A stretch of 6,026 nucleotides of DNA from Verrucomicrobiota bacterium (lineage in GTDB: Bacteria > Verrucomicrobiota > Verrucomicrobiia > Verrucomicrobiales > Verrucomicrobiaceae), in assembly GCA_023429545.1 (NCBI GenBank), contig JAEYUU010000069.1, positions 1-6,026 of the forward strand, given 5' to 3'. Within the stretch, counting starts at the first letter, position 1; every line of letters begins with the position of its first letter. Both the position numbers and the translations under genes were made by a program. Below, in pieces: positions 1 to 6,024 of the stretch. The notes beneath the pieces were generated by a model. It ran no database searches and was not told the origin of the DNA. It saw only the letters and a program-made list of their open reading frames with translations.

Positions 1-106
1 CATTGCTTGCTGCGCCGCCCACCTTGAGGATCTCCACCTGCGGAAGGCGTGCCGCATCATCCAGACAGCCATCCGTGATGAGCAGCACGCGCGTGTTCTT
101 CATCCA
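1..106 (-). pseudogene. In-frame continuation of the BatA-like vWA gene after the TAA (partial, runs off the left edge)
   Basis: Directly after the TAA at 107-109 the same frame reads W-M, then KNTRVLLITDG, CLDDAARLPQ and VEILKVGGAASN up to the window edge. RVLLITDG is a typical vWA core strand ending in the D-G of the third metal-site motif, and a G..N segment near here is common in BatA-like proteins. The spacing from the upstream helix (EALRSLQPGN) to this strand is what an uninterrupted domain needs if the stop stands for one amino acid. I therefore read 1-637 as one gene broken by a nonsense codon, by a sequence error, or possibly bypassed by readthrough. Alternatively, the ATG at 101-103, one codon past the stop, could restart translation, but a protein starting there would lack the first half of the vWA fold. 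The rest of the gene lies outside the window. Confidence 0.7.
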
Positions 107-637
107 TTAATTCCCCGGCTGCAATGAACGCAGCGCCTCCACGCGCGAGGGCAGTTCCGTCGGCCCGATCGCATCCACCGCATCCAGCAGCGACTTGTGA
201 TGCCGCGTGGGGTGCGCCCGCATTTCCGTACCGCTCGCAAACGTGGCCACCGCCGCCCGCTGCGTACCATTCATCCCCGTGATCAGCGCCTTTGCCTTGG
301 CCTTCGCCTGCTCCAGCCGCGTGCTGGTGCCTTCTTTGGCAGACATGGAGGCTGAGTGGTCCACCACGATGAGCAGATCCTTCCGTTCGTCCCCTGCCAG
401 GTCCGGCTCTGCCAGCGCAAACGCCACCGCCGCAAATGCGAGTGCCATCAACAGAAGCGAAAGTACATCCCGCAGTCTCTTAAAAAGTGCAGACGCCTTC
501 TTCTCCGTAAAAATCTTCTGCCACAGGAAGTAGGCCGTCACCGGCTTCCTGCGAGGCCTCACCTTGAGAAAATAGATCGCCGCCAGCGGCGCGAGCGCCA
601 CAAGAGTCCAGAGAAAGGCGGGAGAAAGGAGACTCAA
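107..637 (-). CDS. BatA-like membrane vWA protein, N-terminal part, ended by an in-frame stop
   Basis: This 176-residue frame has the architecture of the N-terminal part of BatA-type (aerotolerance regulator N-terminal) proteins. Membrane segments lie at about residues 8-25 and 57-77, with a basic stretch between them (VRPRRKPV), followed by the start of a von Willebrand factor A domain. The first metal-site motif DHSAS (D93, S95, S97) is intact, and T160 is a candidate MIDAS threonine. The start is TTG at 635-637: an in-frame TAA lies six codons upstream with no ATG between, and the N-terminus SLLSPAFLW fits the family. No Shine-Dalgarno sequence is visible. The gene begins 39 bases after the DUF58 gene and is probably co-transcribed with it and moxR. 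The frame stops at TAA (107-109) in mid-domain, before the beta strand carrying the last metal-site motif, and the same frame resumes immediately downstream. As written the product would be a truncated vWA domain. The family call is firm; whether the gene is functional is uncertain. Confidence 0.85.
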   Translation of the reverse strand: MSLLSPAFLWTLVALAPLAAIYFLKVRPRRKPVTAYFLWQKIFTEKKASALFKRLRDVLSLLLMALAFAAVAFALAEPDLAGDERKDLLIVVDHSASMSAKEGTSTRLEQAKAKAKALITGMNGTQRAAVATFASGTEMRAHPTRHHKSLLDAVDAIGPTELPSRVEALRSLQPGN

Positions 638-676
638 GCTAAGTGTGAGAAGTTATGAGTAAAAAGAGAAGGGGAA

Positions 677-1582
677 TTAACCAACAAGGCCACCGCGCCG
701 CAGCAGATCCTGAATCACTTCATCAAAGGGACGCTCGGTCGTAGTGCTCACAAACCCAAGGCCGCGCTTGGCACACGTGCGCTGCAAGCTTGAATTCCAC
801 TCGGCAACCGCCACTTCATACAGTTTTGCTTCGCGGGGAGATACAGTGACGCGCTGCGACGCGCCGGTCTCGACACACTCCAGCGTCACGTCACCTTTCC
901 AGGCGCACTTCAGATCGTTGTCATCCAAAGTCTGCAGGCAGAACACCTCATGCTTGTGCCACTGCAAACGACTCAGGCCTTCCTCGAAGCCGCCCGGGAA
1001 GAGGAAGTCGGAGACGACGCATACGAGTCCCTTGCGGCGATGCCTGGCTTCAAACTCACGCGCACAGGCGGTGAAGTCGGTGTCCACGCCGAATGAAGTG
1101 GCGGCTTCAAGGGAACGGAGCAAGGGCAGCACCTGGTTGCGACCGCGGGTGGGATCAAAGAGTGGCTTGAGCTTGTCCGCGAGGCCGTACACGGCGAGGC
1201 GATCCAGCGTGTTCAGAGCGATGTAGCCCAGCGCAGCGGTCAGTTCCTTGGCGTACTGCTGCTTGCTCGTCATTGAGGGACTGCAATCGATTAGCAGGTA
1301 GATCGTGGCGTCTTCCTCCAATTCGAAGAGCTTGATGAGCAGCGACTCAAACTTCGCATACACGCGCCAGTCGATGGAGCGGTAGTCATCGCCTCGCGAG
1401 TATTGCGCGTAGTCGGCGAAGGTGATGCCGGCGCCCTTCTTGGTGCTACGACGGTCCGCCTGCAGTGATCCGCCGAGGATCTTCCGCGCCAGAAGATAGA
1501 GCGATTCCAGGCGGCGGATGAAGGCGGGGTCGGTGAGCATGATTGAGGATGGGGGAGTTTCGAACGCCATGCCGCGGGGCAC
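677..1582 (-). CDS. DUF58 family protein (vWA-like), MoxR partner
   Basis: DUF58 proteins are encoded next to MoxR ATPases and are thought to act with them; their biochemical role is poorly defined. The signature block is clear: RRSTKKGAGITF at residues 44-55, then YSRGDDYRSIDWRVYAK at 61-77. A vWA-like core follows, with strand IYLLID and metal-site motif DCSPS (D99, S101, S103), T168 in DTDF as a possible second ligand, and VCVVSDF (D192) as the third. No transmembrane segment is visible, so this is a short cytosolic form of about 300 residues, like many MoxR-linked DUF58 proteins. The longest frame starts at GTG (1580-1582). ATG at 1568-1570 and ATG at 1538-1540 are also possible, and recognisable similarity begins only at the last (LTDPAFIRRLESL), which I favour on protein grounds. 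None has a good Shine-Dalgarno; a GGAGG lies too far upstream. The gene begins 28 bases after moxR and is almost certainly in its operon. Confidence 0.93.
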   Translation of the reverse strand: MPRGMAFETPPSSIMLTDPAFIRRLESLYLLARKILGGSLQADRRSTKKGAGITFADYAQYSRGDDYRSIDWRVYAKFESLLIKLFELEEDATIYLLIDCSPSMTSKQQYAKELTAALGYIALNTLDRLAVYGLADKLKPLFDPTRGRNQVLPLLRSLEAATSFGVDTDFTACAREFEARHRRKGLVCVVSDFLFPGGFEEGLSRLQWHKHEVFCLQTLDDNDLKCAWKGDVTLECVETGASQRVTVSPREAKLYEVAVAEWNSSLQRTCAKRGLGFVSTTTERPFDEVIQDLLRRGGLVG

Positions 1583-1610
1583 ACCATCGTGACTCGCGGA
1601 AGTGCCTCCG

Positions 1611-2606
1611 CTATTCCTTCACTTTGGCCAGCACGTCGGCGATGACCTCATCCGTCTTGACTCCTTCAGCCTCCCCTTCGAAGGAGAGCAGAAGGCGATG
1701 GCGCAAGGCAGGCACCGCAGCCCGGGCGATATCCTCGCGCGCCACATGGTAGCGATCATCGAGCAGTGCATGCACCCGTGCCGCGGCGAGTATGGTCTGT
1801 GCGCCGCGCGGCGAGGAACCGTGGCGCACATACTTCTTCACACGGTCGGTGGCCTGCGCGTCGGTGGGATGAGTGGCCCGCACGATGCGCACCAGATAGT
1901 CCTGCACGGAGGCTTCCACCGGCACTTCACGAACGAGCTGTCCCATGCGAAGCACGTCGTCGCCCGTAGCCACGGCGTTGATGGCAGGCTGCTCCACGCC
2001 ACCAGTGCGGTTGAGGATTTCCACGAAGTCCGCGTGATTGGGAACCGGCACGTAGAGCTTGAAGAAGAAGCGGTCGAGCTGCGCTTCGGGAAGCGGATAG
2101 GTGCCGTCCTGCTCGATTGGGTTTTGCGTTGCCAGTACGAAGAAGGGCTTGTCCAGCGAGTGGGTCGTGCCCGCGACGGTGACGCGTTTCTCCTGCATGG
2201 TCTCCAGCAGCGCGGACTGCGTCTTGGGCGTGGCGCGGTTGATTTCATCCGCCAGCAGCACATTGCAGAACACCGGCCCCGGCTGGAACTCGAACACCTT
2301 CCGTCCGTCCTTCTCGACGAGAATCTGTGTCCCCACGATGTCCGCAGGCAGGAGATCCGGGGTGAACTGGATGCGCTGGAACTTGAGGTGCAGCGCCCGG
2401 GCCAGCGTATTCACCAGCGCCGTCTTGCCGAGTCCCGGCACCCCCTCCAGCAGGACGTGTCCGCCACAGACCACCGCCGTGAGCACCTGCTCGATGATGT
2501 CCTTTTGCCCAACGATGAATTTGGATATTTCGCCCCGGAGTTTCTCAAAGGATTCGTGGAAGTGAGAGACTGCGGCCTTGGTGTCGGGAGGGTGGGGGAG
2601 AGACAT
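1611..2606 (-). CDS. MoxR-family AAA+ ATPase
   Basis: A complete 331-residue MoxR-type AAA+ ATPase, of normal family length. Walker A is GVPGLGKT (55-62), Walker B is LLADE (117-121), sensor 1 lies in ATQNP (159-163, N162), a probable arginine finger lies in LDRF (R179), and sensor 2 lies in GSSPRGAQ (R267). The MoxR-typical segments GQKDIIEQ, PADIVGT, FQPGPVF and EQDGTYPLPEAQLDRF are all present. The C-terminal helical lid (about 225-331) includes REDIARAAVPALRHRL. MoxR proteins form rings and act as chaperone-like ATPases, usually with vWA partners, in maturation of enzymes or envelope functions; here the partners are presumably the DUF58 and BatA-like products just downstream. The start is ATG at 2604-2606, preceded by a run of seven C residues rather than a Shine-Dalgarno. 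A 204-base gap separates it from the coiled-coil gene. No key residue is missing, so it should be active; its substrate cannot be inferred. Confidence 0.97.
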   Translation of the reverse strand: MSLPHPPDTKAAVSHFHESFEKLRGEISKFIVGQKDIIEQVLTAVVCGGHVLLEGVPGLGKTALVNTLARALHLKFQRIQFTPDLLPADIVGTQILVEKDGRKVFEFQPGPVFCNVLLADEINRATPKTQSALLETMQEKRVTVAGTTHSLDKPFFVLATQNPIEQDGTYPLPEAQLDRFFFKLYVPVPNHADFVEILNRTGGVEQPAINAVATGDDVLRMGQLVREVPVEASVQDYLVRIVRATHPTDAQATDRVKKYVRHGSSPRGAQTILAAARVHALLDDRYHVAREDIARAAVPALRHRLLLSFEGEAEGVKTDEVIADVLAKVKE

Positions 2607-2810
2607 TGGGGGGGTTAAAAATGGAGGTGGGACGGGAGTAATCAGTAATCAGTGTGGCAGCGATGAATTCTGCCGGCGTTGTCGGGCTGGGAGGGAGATG
2701 CGGAATGAATCGGAGCGAAAATTCATGTCTGATTACTGGACACTGTTTACTGATTCCTTGGCGTCATTCGAGCCAAGCGTTTGCAACGACTACTCAACCC
2801 CAACCGCGCC
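2607..2810. other. Intergenic gap with inverted repeats between the coiled-coil gene and moxR
   Basis: No credible coding frame lies in these 204 bases. The gap holds a composite inverted repeat (2640-2755, entered separately) and a small hairpin next to the end of the coiled-coil gene (CTTGGC at 2757-2762 with GCCAAG at 2772-2777, nine-base loop). No run of T follows that hairpin on the minus strand, so it is not a standard intrinsic terminator. I found no convincing -35/-10 pair for moxR. Whether moxR is transcribed through from the coiled-coil gene or has its own promoter is open. Confidence 0.6.
2640..2755. repeat. Composite inverted repeat built on an AGTAATC heptamer
   Basis: The arm AATCAGTAATCAGTGT (2640-2655) matches the reverse complement of ACACTGTTTACTGATT (2740-2755) at 15 of 16 positions, with 84 bases between. 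Inside lies a second pair, ATGAATT (2663-2669) and AATTCAT (2720-2726). The heptamer AGTAATC is tandemly repeated at 2637-2650 and occurs inverted at 2731-2737 (GATTACT). The arms are A/T-rich compared with the surroundings and the centre is G-rich. This could be a small interspersed palindromic element, a MITE-like remnant, or an RNA structure in the moxR leader. There is no coding capacity and I saw no obvious target-site duplication. Confidence 0.6.
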
Positions 2811-4499
2811 TTACTTCTGGGCTTCCGCCTTCACCTTCGCATCCGCCTCGGCGCCCACTTCCTGGATGCCCTTGAAGTATTCCTTCACGCCTTCCTTCAC
2901 TTCGGCGGGCACGTCTTCGCGCTGGATGAAGGATTCGAGCTGGCGTTTCAATTCGCGCTCGGTGGCTTTCACCTGACGAGTGGCAGTGCCGGTGCCGCTG
3001 TCGGCTGCTTCGATGCTGGTATTCGCGGGGCCTTGACCCTTGATGCCCTGGAGTTGGTCGCGATTGCCATTGTCCTGGGTGAGTTCACTCTCATCGCGGC
3101 GGGATTCCACGCTGCCCCAGCCCGCCTTCTTGCTGCCGGGCTTGGTTCCGGGCTTCATGCACTCGGCGAGTGACTGGCATTCCTTGTTCCCCAAGTAGCC
3201 CTGGCACTGTCCAGCGCACTGGCTCAGGCTCATCAGCTTCTTCATCAGGTCACGCTGCCCGGCAGACTTGCACATGCTCTGGCAGAGCTGGCCCAGTTTT
3301 TTGTTGGCGTTGTTCTGGCTACCCTTGCACTGGCTGTCACTTTGTTTCTGCGACAGGGCCTTCTCATACTGCTGCATCGCCTCATCCAGCGCAGCCATCT
3401 GCTGGTCCATGGAGGATGAGGAGCTTTCGCTGCCTTGCTGGCCTTCCGCCTGGCTCTGCTGACCGGACTGGCCACTGTTGTTGGAGTTGCTCTGGGACTG
3501 GGAGGAGTTCTTGTTCCCGCTGCCCTGCTTGCCGGTGCGCTGTTGGAAGCTGCGTGCCGCAGCCGCCATGCGTTGGGCGGCGGACTTCAGCTTCGCGAGT
3601 TCCTTGCGGGCTTCATCGGGCTTGGCCACATCGGCCTTGAGTTCCATCTTCTTCAGGTCAGCGGCGGCATCCCGGTAGTTCTTTTCCTCCAGTTTGCGGC
3701 CAATCTCGCGCAGTTCGGCCTCCTGTTTCAGCTCTTCACCCGCCTTGGCGAGAAGGTGTTCCTGTTCACGTGAGTTCAGCTTCTGTGCAGCCTCCTGCAG
3801 CTTGCGCTCGAGTTCCGCATACTGGCGCATCGCCTCCTTCTGGTCCTTGGTCTCCTTGAGTTCTTTCACCCACTTGCGCCATTCATCCGGCTTGAGAAGT
3901 TCCTTCTCATCTTCGGACGCATCCTTGATCAGTTCCTCGATTTCCTTCTCGAGTTCCTTGTTGATCTCGTCGGTCTTCTTCGTGGTCTCCGCCTCAAGCG
4001 CGAGCTTCTCCATCACGAAGGGCGTGGCCTTCCGGAAGCCCATGACCACACACGCAGCAAGGAGGATGGCGGAAATGGCCAGTACACGCCGTGGCCAGGC
4101 GAGTGAGATGGACTTCGCATCCAGCGCCTGCACCCGCTCTGCGGTCTGCGCTGCCTGCAGGGCGTAGAGGGCACCTTCGCGGCGTTCCTTGCTAAAGCCC
4201 AGATAGGAGGTCAGCGAATCCTTCAGGCCAAAGTGATCATCCGCGATGTGGGCGGCTTTTGCGGACGTCGTCCGGCGGATCATCCAGGCGACAAATGCCA
4301 GCAACGGCACCGCGATTCCCGCTAGGACGTATCCGGAGCGCGGCACGGCGTACCCTTGCAGCACCCATGCCAGGCACCACCCAGTGAGGGCGATCAATAC
4401 CCCAAGCAGGACGATGGAGAAAAGCCGGATCCCTCGCGCCCGCTCCAGCCGGGTACGGATTGCAGCTAGAAACAGGGCAATGCGATCATGGGCGGCCAT
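2811..4499 (-). CDS. Membrane-anchored coiled-coil protein with Q/S/N-rich linker and cysteine patch
   Basis: This 562-residue protein has a basic N-terminus and three predicted membrane segments at about 26-48, 56-74 and 138-155. A long charged helical, coiled-coil region follows at about 163-320, rich in K and E. Then come a Q/S/N/G-rich low-complexity linker (about 321-365), a region with seven cysteines (391, 406, 410, 428, 432, 441, 447), a GIKGQGP segment (486-491), and a conserved-looking helical end containing REDVPAEVKEGVKEYFKGI. Positive charges before segment 1 and after segment 2 suggest that the large C-terminal part is outside the cytoplasm. Proteins of this general shape occur beside moxR-DUF58-vWA clusters in Planctomycetes and Verrucomicrobia; I cannot name a family with certainty, and automated pipelines may mislabel such coiled coils as SMC-like. 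Start is ATG at 4497-4499, with no Shine-Dalgarno. A scaffold or substrate-binding partner of the MoxR system is an inference from its position only. Confidence 0.9.
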   Translation of the reverse strand: MAAHDRIALFLAAIRTRLERARGIRLFSIVLLGVLIALTGWCLAWVLQGYAVPRSGYVLAGIAVPLLAFVAWMIRRTTSAKAAHIADDHFGLKDSLTSYLGFSKERREGALYALQAAQTAERVQALDAKSISLAWPRRVLAISAILLAACVVMGFRKATPFVMEKLALEAETTKKTDEINKELEKEIEELIKDASEDEKELLKPDEWRKWVKELKETKDQKEAMRQYAELERKLQEAAQKLNSREQEHLLAKAGEELKQEAELREIGRKLEEKNYRDAAADLKKMELKADVAKPDEARKELAKLKSAAQRMAAAARSFQQRTGKQGSGNKNSSQSQSNSNNSGQSGQQSQAEGQQGSESSSSSMDQQMAALDEAMQQYEKALSQKQSDSQCKGSQNNANKKLGQLCQSMCKSAGQRDLMKKLMSLSQCAGQCQGYLGNKECQSLAECMKPGTKPGSKKAGWGSVESRRDESELTQDNGNRDQLQGIKGQGPANTSIEAADSGTGTATRQVKATERELKRQLESFIQREDVPAEVKEGVKEYFKGIQEVGAEADAKVKAEAQK

Positions 4500-4538
4500 G
4501 GCGTTTAGGGGGGCTCGGTTTTTCTTACGAGTTGGTTA

Positions 4539-4567
4539 GGAATACCAGATGTAACGCTGAACAGCAA
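4539..4567 (-). promoter_or_regulatory. Weak sigma70-like promoter candidate for the coiled-coil gene
   Basis: On the minus strand TTGCTG (4562-4567) and TATTCC (4539-4544) are separated by 17 bases, about 40 bases upstream of the ATG. Each box matches only three of six consensus positions. Spacing and position are right and the local sequence is less GC-rich than the genes, but the match is weak. Confidence 0.2.
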
Positions 4568-4605
4568 GGCGGGAAACGGCTCGCGGCGCTTTTGCAGAAC
4601 TTTTC

Positions 4606-4932
4606 CTAATCAGGGCGTACCAACCCAAACGTCCGATATTGATGGACCTTAGGGCTGGTACATTCATGCGTTTTACAGTTCATGACATTGGAGCGGCCGC
4701 TTTCTGCTCTTTTCTCTGGAGAGGCATCCTTTGTCTTCGCGATGAGCGTTCCCACTCCTTTTGCTGCCTCCTCGGAAAGGCCTTCCTCCATCTGGATGTA
4801 CACCACCTCCTCCTGTCCCGGCAGCTTTCCAGCCAGCGCCAATGCGCGCACTAGGGGAACACATGTAGAAAAAAATCTCGGTGCAAACCATGAACCATGG
4901 CGAGGGGGAACCGCGGCGCGCATGGATGACAC
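4606..4932 (-). CDS. Doubtful small reading frame, possible remnant or small hypothetical protein
   Basis: This is a 108-codon frame from GTG (4930-4932) to TAG, with an alternative ATG at 4921-4923. I recognise no family. The middle part (GKLPGQEEVVYIQMEEGLSE, then EAAKGVGTLIAKTKDASPEK) has protein-like composition, with acidic helix-like stretches and reasonable G/C third positions. The beginning and end look non-coding. The last 18 or so codons run through the 45-bp palindrome at 4617-4661, which argues that this end is not a conserved protein sequence. The frame is also the exact reading frame of the upstream helical-protein gene and is open all the way from that gene's TGA (5002-5004). 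It could be a decayed 3' extension, a short real gene, or chance. Confidence 0.25.
   Translation of the reverse strand: MSSMRAAVPPRHGSWFAPRFFSTCVPLVRALALAGKLPGQEEVVYIQMEEGLSEEAAKGVGTLIAKTKDASPEKRAESGRSNVMNCKTHECTSPKVHQYRTFGLVRPD
4617..4661. repeat. 45-bp imperfect palindrome with hairpin potential
   Basis: Arms 4617-4634 and 4644-4661 enclose a nine-base loop. Of 18 paired positions, 15 are Watson-Crick on either strand: an outer ten-base stem with one exception (4623/4655), a two-pair A-T step, and an inner GTCC/GGAC. The exception is a G-U wobble in minus-strand RNA but A-C in plus-strand RNA, so the structure is better as a minus-strand transcript. The two remaining mismatches (4627/4651, 4630/4648) flank the A-T step symmetrically. 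No T run follows on either strand, so it is not an intrinsic terminator. A REP-like interspersed palindrome, an operator, or an RNA element upstream of the coiled-coil gene are all possible. Confidence 0.7.
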
Positions 4933-5001
4933 TAACCTATGCCAGCCGTGTGATTGCGAGAACGGACTCTGGAAGAGAATGCATGGGGTAATGCTGGCAA
5001 C

Positions 5002-6024
5002 TCACGCCGCGGGTCGGGCAGCATCCAGCACCTTCTTCACGGCGGGTTGTTTGACCAGCCCTTTCAGGCTTTCCCACACCTTCAGGGCTTCACCCTGCTG
5101 CCGATGTCCCTGATGCCAGCGCACGAGGCGCAGGCCCCATTCGGCGTTCCAAGTCTCATCGTCCCCGGCCTGTTCCATGGCGAGTTTCAAAAGCTCGGGC
5201 ACTTCGGCATCATGATCGTGTTCCAGCTTGAGGGTGGCAATCTCCGCCGCCACGCGTCCTTCGGCGGGAAACATGACAGCGAGTTCCCTCCCGCGTTCCA
5301 GCGCTTCCTCCAGGGTCAGCACATGATAGCGCATCAGTTGCGCGATGGTATCGCGTGAATCCTTGAGGTGCTCAGCTACCCACGGGTCCGCTGCGAAGGC
5401 CTGCACGAGCTTCCAGCGCTCGTCGATGCTGCGCCACTTGTCTGACTCGAGGATACAGAGCTGTTCCGCCACCACCATGAGATGGCGTCCCTCGAGGAAC
5501 TGCGCCTTGAGAGCATCCCGTCGGTAGTGTGGCACATCCTCCCGCCAGGCTTGAATCTCCGCATTCTTTCCAGACAAACCGGCAAGGACGATTTGCGTGG
5601 CCAGTCCCAGCCCCTCCTCCTCAAAGCGCTCCTTCTCGCCAGAATAGGCCCGGAGGATTTTGTTCCATGCAGGAAGGAACCCCGCGAGCAGCGTCCCGCG
5701 AAGCGCAGGCGCAGTGAGCATGGTGGACTCGAAAAGATTGCCCTCGATCTGCCGCATGCATTCGGCCTTGGGCCGGCTGTCGCGTCCGCTATCCACCCGC
5801 TCCACCAGCGTCTGGAAATCAAGCTGGGCCTGGGCAAGCGGTGTCGGTGGAGGTCCTGGGAACACCGTGCCCGCGGTCGCGAGGGCTTCCTCTGGAGTCC
5901 TGCGAATACTCTCGGCCAGAGTATGCAAGGTCAGCTCCATGGGATAGCGCAGGCTCATCCAGACCGGACCTGGTCCTGAGCCAAAGGACGCAGTGCGCAC
6001 CAGGTCGCGAAGGTCCGTTTCCAT
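5002..6024 (-). CDS. Helical protein of unknown function with TPR-like C-terminus (possibly partial at 5' end)
   Basis: This frame encodes 340 residues from the ATG at 6022-6024 to TGA at 5002-5004. I recognise no named family. It has no signal peptide or membrane segment. A proline-rich link (about 55-62, FPGPPPTP) separates a short N-terminal part from a long run of amphipathic helices with many W, R, E and L residues. The last 100 residues or so (about 235-322, for example LTLEEALERGRELAVMFP and GEALKVWESLKGLVKQP) look like helix pairs of the TPR type, suggesting protein-protein contacts. Two bases remain beyond the ATG at the window edge, so the true start may lie outside and the ATG may be internal. 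It lies on the same strand as the MoxR cluster but 502 bases away, so a shared function is only a guess. The coding call rests on length, G/C-rich third positions and coherent protein composition. Confidence 0.8.
   Translation of the reverse strand: METDLRDLVRTASFGSGPGPVWMSLRYPMELTLHTLAESIRRTPEEALATAGTVFPGPPPTPLAQAQLDFQTLVERVDSGRDSRPKAECMRQIEGNLFESTMLTAPALRGTLLAGFLPAWNKILRAYSGEKERFEEEGLGLATQIVLAGLSGKNAEIQAWREDVPHYRRDALKAQFLEGRHLMVVAEQLCILESDKWRSIDERWKLVQAFAADPWVAEHLKDSRDTIAQLMRYHVLTLEEALERGRELAVMFPAEGRVAAEIATLKLEHDHDAEVPELLKLAMEQAGDDETWNAEWGLRLVRWHQGHRQQGEALKVWESLKGLVKQPAVKKVLDAARPAA

Larger units (their letters stand above)
4500..5001. other. 502-base gap between the helical-protein gene and the coiled-coil gene
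   Basis: There is no confident gene here. The gap contains a doubtful small reading frame (4606-4932), a 45-bp imperfect palindrome (4617-4661) and a weak promoter candidate (4539-4567). A seven-base inverted pair, TGCCAGC (4940-4946) and GCTGGCA (4993-4999), sits just after the upstream gene; with a 46-base spacer and no T run it is not a convincing terminator. The length of the gap suggests that the coiled-coil gene starts its own transcription unit. Confidence 0.55.

Noticed and set aside
105..109. TAATG stop-start overlap as the start of a normal downstream gene
   Set aside because: The ATG in TAATG is in a different frame that soon ends in a stop; the frame with vWA-like residues is the one continuing straight through the TAA.
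1602..2618. 338-codon open frame on the plus strand covering the whole moxR gene
   Set aside because: It is antisense to a textbook MoxR ATPase with all motifs intact. Its translation is rich in H, R and V with no domain, as expected from the complement of GC-rich codons.
2637..2755. CRISPR array or riboswitch in the moxR leader
   Set aside because: The repeats are too short, too few and in both orientations, with no regular spacers, and no known riboswitch core is recognisable.
2757..2777. Hairpin CTTGGC/GCCAAG after the coiled-coil gene as a terminator
   Set aside because: The stem is only six pairs and no T run follows on the minus strand, so it lacks the features of an intrinsic terminator.
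2781..3773. Several plus-strand frames of 110-160 codons opposite the coiled-coil gene
   Set aside because: They are mirror images of the low-complexity K/E/Q-rich coding sequence; their cysteine-, serine- and alanine-rich translations have no independent support.
4682..5113. 143-codon plus-strand frame spanning the 502-base gap
   Set aside because: Its second half overlaps the end of the helical-protein gene in antisense, and the translation is a cysteine/serine-rich mixture with no domain-like pattern.
5482..5979. 165-codon plus-strand frame opposite the helical-protein gene, and another at 4954-5358
   Set aside because: Overlapping antisense frames without start signals or recognisable domains; the minus-strand frame is longer and has better composition.
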